Part shown: positions 10,235 through 23,000 of the stretch, piece after piece
How the letters are laid out: every line of letters starts with the position of its first letter
Numbering within the stretch: the stretch's first letter is position 1
Assembly: GCA_036571765.1 (NCBI GenBank)
Contig: BROE01000023.1
Coordinates: forward strand, 6,817,077-6,881,076
Direction of reading: 5' to 3'
DNA: 64,000 nt
Source: Plecoglossus altivelis
Lineage: Eukaryota > Chordata > Actinopteri > Osmeriformes > Plecoglossidae
Notes under the pieces: generated by a model
Database searches by the model: none
Told to the model about the DNA's origin: nothing
What the model saw: only the letters and a program-made list of their open reading frames with translations
Made by a program: the position numbers and the translations under genes

Positions 10235-13200
10235 CAGACATACCACACGGTCAGGGTTATATAAGGGGACTATTTGGATGTTGAAAGTAACCACTGTTTT
10301 CCAGAAGCTACTGTTTTCAAGTAAAGCGTTTTATTTTGTCTGTAAGGAGAGTTACAGGAAGTGTGTCTGGGAGGTGGATAGATTAGTCATGTGTGGTATT
10401 CCAATATGCGTGTGAGGCTTCTAGAACATTCATTACCCCTGGAATACTCCTCTTTAACGACAGAGGTAGCAACACTTGACTGGCTTGTGGGTTGTTTAGT
10501 TCCTGTTTTGGATCAGAGAGCTCTAATATGAGAGTTGCTTTTCTCAGTGCTAACTGGCTTGGTGCCACTGATGATGCAGTAGTGAAAGGGAGGTGCGTGA
10601 ACACGCGTGTGTGACTCACACACACACGCACTTCACACACACACGCACTTCACTCACACACACTTCACGCACACATGCACTCACACACACAAAAGGAAGG
10701 AATTCACTTTTTCTACCCGTCTGTTTGTCCCCACATCACCCCATAACTAGCTTTTCCTCCACCTCCACTGGTAGAGAAAGGGGGAGGAGAGGAAGAGAGA
10801 GAGGAGGAGAAGAGGGGACAAGGAGAGGGAGGGAGGGGAAGAGAGGACAAGGGGAAGCAGGGAGAGGAAGGAAGGGAAGAACGGAGGGAGGAAGGGGCCT
10901 ACTGAAGAGAAATGTATCCAAATAAATATGTGGTGGAGAGAGGAGGCAGGAGGGGGGGAAATGATGCAGGTATTTAGCCGATCAGTAAACAACCACCTTG
11001 TTGTTGAATCCAAACGGAGCGACCGGTCTGCCATAGCAGAGATGGCAGATGTGTGTCTCCACTCCCAGACTGCTCGCCCACCTCAGCCAATTACTGTCCT
11101 CAAATGAAGAGCTGGAGTCCGTCCTCTTGTCCTCCTCGTACGGTGAGGAAGAACGACTGGGGACTCTGGAGAGATGAGAATCATGTTCTCCCCCGGGCTC
11201 TGGAGGAGAGGGAGGGAGGGGGGGAGAACATGCTCCTCAGCCGTTTTGGGTGTTTTGTGATCTCCTCTTCTCCTAACTACATGTAGTTACTGTTGTTGTT
11301 GTTGTTGTTGATGATCAGCAGTGGAGAGGGAGAACACTGTCTGCTCATTTTGATGAATCAGACACTTGTACAACCTGTGGAGTGGGGGGGGGCATGAGTT
11401 ACTTTCCCTTCAATCATTCCTCCTGTCTTTCTCCCTCCATCTCTCTATCCACCTGAATAACACAGCCTTGCCGACGCGAGCGACTCCACAGCAACCGTTG
11501 TCAAGGGAACAGTCTCTTCTCTGTTCTAGTTTGTGAGTGTTTGGACTGATGCAGAGACAGAGGTGCGTGTCCGTCTCAGTTCTGAGAAGGGGCACTGGAA
11601 ATGTGTGGCATGTGTGTGTGGGGGGGGTTAGGGGGTAGCGTGTTCTTGAAGGTTAGAGATGGTTTTTCTTTCCCAGAAAGAGACTGTATCACCATCAGCA
11701 GCTGTCACGTCTCTGTGTTTCTGGGAAACGAAAGAAGGTTGTGGGGTTTTGATAGTGTAAGAATAGAAAGTGAGATTGACTTTGATTTCCGTGTCGGTAG
11801 TACGTGGAAAATATTCAGGCCGATTCAGAATATCTCAAGAAAAACAGGAGTTGATAGTTATTCGATCTGAACACTTAAGAGAATCACAGTTTCACGCTCT
11901 GACTTTTGAGATCACACTTTTTGTTTGTCTTTTTTTTGTAAAAGCAACTCATCACTGTTTCTCTGAAGTCCACCCCCACTGTCTGTGGTAATGTGGGCAC
12001 TTGCTTGACTTGACGTGCAAGAGGAACTTGCACTACACTCAGCCTGCTTTCTGGTTCAAAAGTGTCACTCAGTTGCCAGGTGACAAACCCTCCATATTCA
12101 GGAGATCTCCCTCTTCATCCTGTGACCTTATGTCCAACAGCTATTTTGGGACTGAAAAGTAACTGGCTGTAAAGCGGCTGTTGTTCATATTTAGGCACGT
12201 CTCTGTCACGCTTGTCTTTCCATCAATATCACTTTCTGTTTTCCTCGCTTCCTTTTTATTCCACAGGAAGTCAGCCCCTCCTCATTGGAGGGTTACTGTC
12301 TGTGCTTGCGACGGCAGCTTCCTGTCTGCACGTGGCCACGCCTCCTCTCTCTTCTGCTTTTCTCAGCGTCACACACGCATGCAGCATGTGTAAGCTTGCG
12401 GTTTGTTGCGAGTCAGAAAGCCCAACGGACACTCGCGCGCACACACACTCTCACTCACACACACACACTGTCACTCACACACTCACACACTCTCACTCAC
12501 ACGCACTCACTTACACTCACTGGATTGGGGTCTCCAGCCCAGGTGTGAAGGCAGTTTGAGGCAACAGAAAGAGGGCAACATATGTGACATTTTTCTGTCA
12601 ACTGCAGTTTCCATTGACATCCTTTTAACTGCCAACCAGCAAATCACAATAGTAACAGAAGAGTCAGGCGTTCAAAGGAGAAGTCTCAGATTACTGGGTC
12701 GAAATACACAAACTAGTACACATGCAGTGATATAAATGAGAGGGGTTTTTTTTGGGGGGGGGGGGGTCAAACCAAGAGCTGGAGAGAACAGTTGGCCAGC
12801 GTGCAGGAAGAGAATGAGAGCTAGCTGTGTCCTGATCTGACCCTACTCCTCCCTCCCTGCATGCACACACACACTGCTGACTGGACCGGGGCTCTACTAC
12901 TGCTGGCTAAACCAGCTCTGTATATCTTGTGTGCGTCATGTGATGCTAGAAAGACAAGCTAACCAAACACGGGCAGCCAGCCATGGGGATGTAGAAGCAC
13001 GCATGTTTGACGTTCGTTTCCTCCGGAGCAAGATCCTTATCAATGGCAGCATCAGATAGGGAGAGGCTGAGGGGAGAGAGAGAGCCTGGGTGGAGAGATT
13101 GAGAGAGAGACAAGAGGAGAGACTGGTGGCCGAGAGAGAGAGACACAGTCTCCACCTGACACAGAACATTCTGTCCATCTCTTTTCCGTGATCAAATCTC

Positions 13201-14772
13201 TCTCATCTGTCAGCGCTAATCAGGCACTGAATACTGTCTGTTCTCACCATCCTTATTTTCTCTCTCTCTCTCTTCCACCCATCTTCTTCTTCCTCCCTCT
13301 CCCTGCCTGCACCTCTCACACTTCTTAACAGTCCATCTTCCACCGGGTGTGTGTTTGCCCCGCCCCCCGTGTCACTGCAGGGGTCCATGTTCGAAACGTC
13401 TTGCTGTATTCAACAGCCTCTGCTGTCTTTCTCATGGTGTTGCCTCGGTGACGGACAAACATCTGGGTTCATCAGCAAGACTCCAGTAAACATTGAAACA
13501 TGGCCAATCATCAAGATGCTTCAAGATCCTAGCCAGCAATGTTGTGGTTAGCGCCGGTCGTCATGGCAATCCCCCACCCCGCTAGTCCTCCCCCAGCCAG
13601 ACGTAGTTCTGCCCTCCCCCTCTCCTCAGAATGGTGCAGTAACCAGGGCGACAGGGGTGGTGACAGGAAAAGGTCTTTGATGTCTGAAGCGAGGGGGATT
13701 TCACTGACTTAGACAGCTGCGCTGGTGGGAGGGAGGGTCTGACATGGTGACACACATTGTCAACCCCCCACCCCCATCCCTCCAAATAAAAATGATTAGT
13801 ACATAAATCGTCAGTCATGTGATGATGTTTGGTGTATGGAGGGAGATCATGAAGCGTGTGAGTGTGTTGAGTGATGTGCGTTCTCTGTTGTGTGGCAAAT
13901 CTCCCTCATTACCCCCATCTTCTCATTAGTACATCAACGGGTCAACGGGAACTACAAGGGTTACTCCACAATGACCGCAGATTACATCGGTATTGTTTGG
14001 TAGTCGACAATTCCTGTCTTCGCTGTAACTCCTCTGACTTCCTGTTGATTGTTTCAAAACACCGCCCACCCACCAGCAGCCGTGACGTTGCGTTGGCCGC
14101 TCTGAGAAATTCCCTGTGATGTCATCACGCGTGACACGCCCACGTCCCCCGTCACCTTAAGTGACTTTAAGTGGAATCCCATGCGGGGGAGGGGGGGGGG
14201 GCGGGGTGGACCAAGTTGTACGTTTGGGGTGAGCCCTCTCTGCAGTGCTGACTCACTCTCACATACGCGGGGTGGTTTCCCTGCCTTGGCTACCCGGATA
14301 CTCTGAAATACAGTACTCTCTCTCATACACGAGAGAGACACACACGCAGTCCTATCTTGGCTTCACACACGCAGCTCAGATAACTGCATCTAATACCGCT
14401 GTGTACCCAGAGTAACAGATACAATGTACTGAGACAGCGGGCATGTTTAGTTAGCTTGGCGCTGTTGTCATATCGCGATTGCGTGGCGAAGAAAAGTTTC
14501 ATTTTTCACACAGATCGTGTCTCCGGATCAGGTCCCTCTTCTCCCTGTCGCTCAGCGTAGTTACGAAAATAGACGACTGTTGGTCAGTTCCCAGCAACAC
14601 AACAACGTACACGCCCTCTGTATAAAAAACAGAAACCAGCCTAATTGTAACCTACACTGTCTAACCTCTCTTGCTGTCGCTCCTCTTTCTGCTGTGGTAG
14701 TTGGCTTCACTCTCCTTTCTCTTCCCAGGCAGTTGTTTACGTCGCACTGAGGCTGCCTGGCTGGCTAGCACG

Positions 14773-14825
<53 letters not shown>

Positions 14826-15173
14826 CCCCCCACACTTGTTTCCCTTGTCCCTTGTTTTCCCCACCTTGACTGCGTGTCAACTGTGGAAAGAGCTATGGAG
14901 AGGAGCAGGGGGTGGCTCTTTCTCTCTTGTAGTCGGGGCCATGTGGGAGAGAAGCTTACTGATAGCTGCCATTCACTGACACTCAGCTCTTAACAGGAAG
15001 ACAGGCGGAAAAATGATCTGTTCAAACTTCCTGTTTGGAAAAGATGATTTTGAACCCAGCCCAGCTTGTAGCGTTTTATAGACACGTGGTACGTCTGATA
15101 TCTGCTGTGTGATCGCTTGAAATGAAATATGTCTGTTCTTATCCTCTTCTCCTCCCCCTGTTCCTTCTGTCAG
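8400..15173 (+). other. kdm6b intron 1 (inferred)
   Basis: A 6.8-kb stretch with no supported coding exon. It holds a (GT)n run at about 10,163-10,233, GA-rich sequence at 10,770-10,900, CA/CACT tracts at 10,615-10,690 and 12,440-12,510, poly-G at 12,757-12,767 and a (GT)n run at 14,776-14,816. Stretches such as 8,400-9,550 are non-repetitive and could contain regulatory elements that sequence reading alone cannot show. Confidence 0.5.
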
Positions 15174-15256
15174 GGTTAAGGCAGCCCCAGAGAGATGACT
15201 GACAGCAGAAGTTGAGACTCAAGACTGTGAATTTTCATAAGGTGCTAAACTCTAAG
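15174..15256 (+). other. kdm6b: kdm6b 5'UTR exon 2 with a short uORF
   Basis: An 83-bp segment is bounded by a strong pyrimidine tract plus CAG acceptor (15,143-15,173) and an AAG|GTAAGT donor (GT at 15,257). It holds one ATG at 15,195 that opens a six-codon frame (M-T-D-S-R-S-stop), a possible uORF ahead of the main start at 17,080. The boundaries are inferred from splice consensus, not from transcript data. Confidence 0.55.
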
Positions 15257-15656
15257 GTAAGTGTTTTCCTGTCTGTGTTTGTGTACACACATCTCAGTCT
15301 GCGTTCATCCATGGGAACCTCTGAGCAGTCTCTGTTTAGGGAGGCTGTTTATGACAGTCTAGTGAGTCTATCTTTACATGCCAGTGGCGTCTGGATGCCA
15401 TATCAGAATCCCACACACACGCACACACACACACCAGGCGGAGGAAGGTTTATTTCCGTCACTGAAATCTAAAAGTGGAACACCCCAAATCCCGCCCCCT
15501 CCCAGGCTTTAGAGAGAGGGAGAGGGAGAGAGGGAGGGAGGGAGGGATGACAGGAAAGAGAGAGGCTGGAGAGGGTTGTGTGGGAGGCTGTGCGCACAAG
15601 CACAGCTAATTTAGGAACTCCAACTGGGAGCATTCTGCTGAGCAAGACTGGATCAT

Positions 15657-15708
<52 letters not shown>

Positions 15709-17079
15709 GTTTTGGCAGGAGTCTCTTTTGTATGGAGTCTCTTTGTGTGAGCGTGTGGAAGTGTAAGACTGTCAGGCCTTTTTGATGTATTTCTCCACTG
15801 ATCCTTTGTGCTGATCTTTTTGATGTGAGAAGGTGTGTGTGTGTGTGTGTGTGTGGGAGAGGGAGGGATAGAGGGAGATAGATAGAGAGGGAGGGAGAGG
15901 GGAGGGAGAGGGTGAGATACCCGGTCTGTCCCCCCTTCTCTAAAGCATCTCCTCCTAATCTATCCTCCCATCCTCCTCATACCGTCTGTTCCAGTCTTCT
16001 TCCTCTCCATCACGCCTGCTGTAATGAGATTAAACCAGTGTATCCACTCCACATACACACACACACACACAATACACATACGCCCTCACACAAACGCACA
16101 CAATTGGCTTGACTCACGCACAACCTGTACACTTGGCCTGAGCCACGCACACGCAGCTGGCGTGGCTCCAGTAGTGTGTCTCTCTCCCTCGGCTCTTATC
16201 AGGAGGCCCCTGTTGAGGATTACCGGAACCCTCTAACACTCCTCTGATGAGTGAACTTCTAGAGGAGCCATCTGTGATCGGCTAGTAATCCTGCTTGTCA
16301 GCTCCAGGCTCGCTGTCGCCCCCTAGGGGCTTTGACGCGCCGCTGCAGCAGAGCAAGACAAAGACACCCTACCAACCAGCCTCATAGTTAAACTGTGATG
16401 CAATAGATTTCCTCCCAAACACACACACACACACACGGGGGAAAGATGATGCATGTCTGTTTAGAGAAGGATAAAGAGTTTCTGTTTCTTCATCATGTGG
16501 TATCTGGTGTCCTCTTTGTAGTTTCTTTTCCTCTCCCTGCATCAGTCAGATCTCAAGTCCTGATCTCCTGCCTAGTCTCAACTGTGTAATGAAAGGCCCA
16601 CTGGCATGTATTGACTTTTCTACATCTCTTCTTTCCTTCCAACCCCTCTCTCTCTCTTCTCAACATCACTCGCTCTCTCTTTCTAGTCCCTCCCTCCCTC
16701 CCCCCCTCCTCTCCAGCCAACAGGCTTGTCGTTTCTTGGTGCTGTAGCCAGGCAGCCAGACGCTCTGCTCCCTGCTCTGTGTTGGGAGTGTGGCCTTCTC
16801 TGTTCTGCAGTGGAGGGCTTCACACACACAGCTACTGTGGTGGGTACCAGCCATCTGGCTGTCTGGGCATTTGGGTGGAGTCTGTGTGTGTGTTTGTGTG
16901 AGAAGTGGTGCTGTCTCTTATGACCTTATTTGTTACTCTGCACGATGCTGCTTACTCAGTTGATTGTTGTGTGTGTGTGGGAAGGTGTAGGTGTGTGTGT
17001 GTGTGGGGGGGGGAGAAGGTGTTTTTGGGAAGGTGTGTGTGTGTGCCTGACTAATCCTGTCTCCTGCTCCCCAGGCTGG

Positions 17080-20000
17080 ATGCATCACGCGGTAGAGCAG
17101 TTTGGTGGGCGTGGCACACGGGACTCCTTCCCTCTAGACGGACTCAGTCGGGGACCATGGGCTCCCGTGGGTGGCCGCGCCTGGGCACCACCTGCCAGGT
17201 AGGCTAGTCTCCACAGCAACCTGCCCCACACAGATGCTAACCTCCCCTTCTCTGTTTGCACACGTTCTCAAAAAGAAGCTTAACTGTGATCTTTGGATTT
17301 ATTCAAACAAAGGAAAATTCCCTTTTAAATCAACATGAGTTTTGGAGGCTTGCAGGTCCAATGACTCCCCCCCCCCCCTCTTGACCATCTCTTCCAGGTG
17401 TTCACCAGGTATCAACCAACACCAGCTCATTTCACACCTCCCGCCCAATCACATGGGCGGACTGAACCATCCCAGTAAATACTACAATAATGGGTGAGTA
17501 GCGAACTAGACTAACTTTCACACACACAAGCAGGCATGTCCTTTGTTTGTCTGTGGTATTTGTGCTTGTAATGTCATCTGAGCCTCCGTGTCTCCATGTT
17601 TCTGCCCAGTCCCATGCAGGCGCGTGGGGGCGAGAAGCTGGACCTGTCCCCGGCCATGCTCCCTGCCCTCCAGAGAGAGCCGGTCCTTAGGCCTCCCCCT
17701 CCTCCCCACCGCGTTTGGGAGCCGCTGTATGAGTCCCACCCTCCCCCAGGGCACGGACCCTTGCCCGGTGACCACACGCCTCGCCTGCACAACGGCTACA
17801 ACCCGGGACCTCCCCCTGCCCCCCACCATCCCCCCGGCAGACCCAATCAGCTGCTGAAGGTGAGAGACAGGGGCGGAGCCGGAAGACGACGACAGTTGAC
17901 CGTTCACAGAAAGGAGAAGGGAAGTTGAAGATCATTGTCAGGAGAGATGTAATAATCTATTTCTCTCTCTCCCTCTCTCTCTCTCTCCATCAGTACGGGG
18001 GACCTCAGGAGCAGCATGTCCCCAGGGCCCCGCCCCCCCTGACAGATGAGATGTGGAGTCAGGTGCAGCAGGTAAGCCCCTCCCTCTCCTCCAGCTCAGG
18101 TCACATGACCCAAGCTCACGTCTCGTCACACAGTACATCTTACTCAGGAGCTTCATTGTCAATGCAACTTGCCAAGACTAAAACAACACACATTTCCAAA
18201 GAAACCTGCAGTAGTGTGAGACGTCCTCTCATGTGTGCTTCTGTGTGTCCATCACCCCCAGGGCCAGCAGAGGGGTTATCCAGGGAAGATGCTAGGGGGG
18301 CAGCTGAAGAGACCAGCCCCGCCTCTGGGGGAGCACTCGGTCATCCAGCACGCCCCGCCCCCGTCGCTACACCCCTCGTCGCGACCCGGCGATGACTGCC
18401 CCAGCCCCAGCAAGAGGAAGAGGAGCTCAGACCAGGTTGGTGCTCTTCATCCTGACGCTAGCTGCTCTGCTGTGTGGATACTACAGCTAAAGATTGGACC
18501 TTATTTTTGGCTTCCTGTGATTGTAACTACTTGTTTATACAACTGCAATCCACATAAGCAGGTTTCTGGCTGCGTTCATTTTCTATTAGCATCATTAGCA
18601 TCATTATGGGGTCCTGTATGTGCATGGCCATGACTCTGCATTGTGTTAACTCTGCTCTCCTCTCCAGGTACCTCATCCAGGGATGCAGAGGTTCCCAGGT
18701 GGCAGCCAGCCCCCTTTGCAGCCCAGCTACCCCCCTCCCAAACCTGCCTTCTGGAACCCCATCCACAAGGCCAACGCCCCCTGGCCCCAGCCAGAACGCA
18801 AGAACCCCTCGTTAGAGTTCCAGGTCAGAACCGTAAGACAACAGCTTCGAAAATCTTTTTCTTATTGCAGGGTTTTAGGTTGGATTAGATGCAGTTCTGT
18901 GGGTATATGTGAAGTCCTCTGTGACATTGCATGTAGAAAAGGTTACATTAATCAGCTCAGTATTCAATCGTGGGTTTGTGTTTAGTCCTTGGAAAGCGTC
19001 TAGACTTCCCAGGTGCTAATACTTACTTTGTCTTCTTCCAGGACTCTGGCAAGCCAGGCATGGCTGGTGGCTATACATACAAGCCTCCTCAACCCTCCGC
19101 CCCCTCGCCCCACTCCCCCACCTCATCCCCTGCAGGTTACCCCCAGCAGGGGCGTGGCGCTCCCCCACCCCACAAACCTCCCTTCCAACCTCAGGCTCTC
19201 AATCAACCTCTTCACAACCAGCACCACCCTTCCCCCTACCCCCACCCCAACAAGCCAGTCTCAGCCCCCCCTCGTATGGAGCCCAGGGCTGCACCTCCTC
19301 AGAGGGGGCCCAACCAAGGGGGCCGTTCAGGCATCCAGCCCCCTCCTCACCCCTCCCGGGGGGACCGAGACCACCCTCACTCCCACCCTCACCCCCAGCC
19401 CTCACCAGCAAACCCCACCAATGTGCCTTATAGCCATCCCCAGTTCCAGCCCCACCCAGGGCTGCAGGGCCCCCCTCCTCCCAGCACCTCTTCAGTACCT
19501 CAGCAGCACAGCCAGGCCCAGCACCAGGCCCAACATCAGGTCTGGAGACACCAGAACCAGGGCAGGCCAGGCCACCATCATAACATGGAGTCTGGTCACT
19601 ACAGAGTCCCTGGTACGGTACCTCAGGGGCAGCAGAGCCACAACCAGAACCAGAACCATCAGGAGAACCGGGGATCAGCTCCTTCCCAGAGCCAGCATCA
19701 TCAACACCTGAGCCCCCCTCCCCACGGCCTCCCGGCCTCCACTCGCACCCCTGTCATCACCCAGAACCCACCCTTTTCCCAGCCTCCCTGCTCCGTAAAT
19801 CGTTTCTCCAACTCCCACAGTTCCAGTGGTGTCAGTTCTTTGCCTGCCATCTCTACTGTGACCACAGCGCCCCCTTCTGTCTGCTCATCAGTCAACAGCA
19901 GCAGCACCTGGAGAGGGCCTCAGACCACCACCCCTTCCTCCCTGGATGCACTCCTGCACCCAGGGTATCAGGGAGCCCATCTGGGCCCAACCAACCAGCC

Positions 20001-23000
20001 ACCCTCTCAGGCCCCCAGGCCCCAGCAGCCTCCCAGCAATCACCAGCCCACACAGGGGAAGTCCTACTACGGGCGATCCGACTTGGAGCGCTACCAGACA
20101 TCTTCGGCGCCCTCGTCATCGGGCCTGGGAAGGACAGGAGAAAGTGTCATTACCAGCAGGGTGTCAAACCCTGCCCCTACTGTAACCAGTTCCCCCCACC
20201 ATCGCACCATGCATCAAACTGCCCCGCATAACTCCAGCACGCAGCCTTCCTCAAACCCCACCTTCTCCAGACTCTGCCCCCAACCTAGCCCCTCTCTTCA
20301 GGGCTACTCTCACCCTGCCCCTCCACCTCCCGCCCCTGTAACCCAGTCTATTGAAGAAGCTCTGGATAAACTGGATGCAGAGTTAGAGGGCCACATGCAG
20401 GCGGAGGAGAGGAGGAGAGACTGGGAGAGAGAGAAGGAACAGAGGAAGAGGAGGGAGGAGGAAGAGGAGAGGAAGAGAAGGAGGGAGTGGGAGAGACAAG
20501 AAGAGGAGAAGAAGAGAAAGCGGGAGTGGGAAAGGCAGGAGGAGGAGAGGAAGAAGAGGAGAGAGTGGGAGAAACAGGAAGAGGAGAGGAAGAAACGAAG
20601 AGAGTGCGAGAGAAAGGAGGAGGAGCGAAAGAGAAGAATGGAGAGGAAGATGAAGGAGGAGGAGATGACTCGGAAAGGAAGAGAGGAGAGCGCCATCGAG
20701 AGTTTGGAAAGACTCCTGTCAAACAGAACTTTGCCGTCTTCATCCTCCACACCTCAACCTCCATGCCTCTCCTCCAATCCTCCACCCTCGACCCAGTCCT
20801 CGCCCCCCTACCCCTGGCTAAGCCGGGGAGGAGTGCCCCCATGTCCTTCAGTCCAGGCCACAGGGATCCAGCCTACCCCAACCTCCTTGGAAAGACTCCG
20901 TCCACCCCCCCTCACCCCCCAGACTGAGTATGCCAGGGAAAAGCAGAGGCAGAGAGAGATGTGGGGTGGCAACAACAGAGGCCCTAACCCTCCTCCAAAA
21001 AGTACCTCAGGGACGACCCAGCCCTCCTACCCCAGCCCTGCCCCCTCCTCCAACACCCACCAGACCACGGTGCAAGTCCTACCACCCAAAGGTGACAGAG
21101 GCAGCCCTGAAGCCAGTGCTCTCGGCCCTCCAAAGCTCTTCCAGGCCTTCCCCAGAGACTCCCTGTGTTCCAGCTCCACCTCCAGCACCGCGGGGGGTCT
21201 CCTCCAGAAGCGTGTGCCCAGCGGAGGGCTTGGCAGCCTGGGCAGCAGCACCAACAGCTCCAGCGGGGACTCGGACAGCGCCCAGTTTGAGGAGGAGCCC
21301 TCGGATATGTCCACCCTGCTGCCTGATGGCCTTGCCAACATCATGGCCATGCTGGACGAGTCCATCAAGAAAGAGGAGGAGCTCTGCGGCAGTGATCAAG
21401 GCAGGTCTCAGGATGTCGTCATCTCGGCTTTCCCGGCCAGCGCCATGCCGCCCATCAAGAGCTACCTGTGCGCCCCGGATCTCATCCCAGCGCCCAAGCA
21501 GCAAGCCCAGGAGGAGTTTGGATCGCTCAACACCCACTCCAGCCCTCCTGTTCTCAGCCGCCAGGGCTCCCTGGCCTCCCCCTGCAGCCGCACCTCCTCC
21601 CTCAACGACGAGGATGACGACGGCAGTCCCAAACCCGCCCTCCCCCTCAGCGCTAAACAGAACATGGATGCTGGATCGGGAACCACAGGGACCAACTACA
21701 GACACAGCGACCTGGCCAAGCTGTACGGACTCCCTGAGCCAGGGAAGAGTGAGGTGGACGAGGAGGACGAGGAAGAGGAGTCGGAGACAACGCCGTCCTG
21801 CTCCCCTCCGCCTCAGAGACCCCACCTTCACCAGACGGGCGTTAACCACATGTTCAAGTCGCTGGCATCCGTGCTGGAGAGCCAGAAGTATGCCTACCGA
21901 GGAGGGCCGTTCGGACGCCCCCCACCTTCCGCGCTGGTCGGGGTCAAGTACTCCTCCTCGCTCTCATTGGGCCCTGACATCTGCCGACAGCAGCAGAGCA
22001 CCTCCCCAACCTCCGATTCGACCAATCAGCCAAGCTTCAACTCGGCTGTCCCGCCTGTGAAGTCACGACCGCATTCCCCGTCTGGTTGGTCAGAGAGCAG
22101 GAAGATAAAAGTGGAGGAGCCGGACGATTGGAGGGAAGACAGGAAGGAGAGGAGGATGAGCACAGGAAAAGAATCTTGTTCCCTCAAAGAGTTGATAAAG
22201 GTGGAGCCTAAGGAGGAGATGAAGCTGACCACCATCTCAGAGTCGTCTTTGGCTGAACTCGGCCGGAGCTGCGAGGTGTTCCTCAACAGCCAGTCACTGC
22301 CCAGCAGGAACCACTCGGACCAGACCAAGACTCAGCTGAAACACGAGGGCAGGCATAAGCCTGAGAGAGAGAAGGAGAGAGACAGGGAGAGGGACAGAGA
22401 GAAGGCCAAGAAGAAGAAACATGGTAGTAGTCATGGCAGCAGCAGTAGCAGCAGCAAGAAGCACGAGGAAAGGACAGACAGGAAGAAAAAGCACAGGGAG
22501 AAACGAGAGATGTCCTTCTCTTCCTCCTCCTCCTCTTCCTCCCACTCCAGCTCCAGCAAACGGCACAAGGAGAAGAAGGACAGGAGGATTCTGGGAGATC
22601 TGGACCTCCAGAGCAAGGAGGTCAGGGAAAAGGAGCGAGCCCACTCTGACGCGGAGAGGAAGAGGAGGAGGGAGGCGGCCGCTGGCTCTGCGGGGTCCAC
22701 CAGCGAGGGAGAACACGCCGAGTGGGCGTCCCAGAGCGGAGGCAACAGAACAGCCTCCAAGGACCCGTCGGACGCGGCAGGCTCGGCGCTGGGGTCCAAC
22801 GACTTCCTGAAGCTCAAGGCGCTGTCGGACGGGCCACCCAAGGAGCTGAAGATCCGCCTGATCAAGGTGGAGAGCGGGGACCGGGAGACTTTCATCGCCT
22901 CAGAAGTGGAAGAGAAGAGGATCCCTCTGGAGGAGATCAACATCAGGAACTCTGCCAACGAGGTCATCAGGGCTTGCAAGTGAGTCTAACTAGCGACTGG

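Noticed and set aside
21079..21849. 256-codon reverse-strand frame inside the large kdm6b exon
   Set aside because: It is a shadow of strongly GC-biased coding sequence. The forward frame has clear KDM6B homology; the reverse frame has none.
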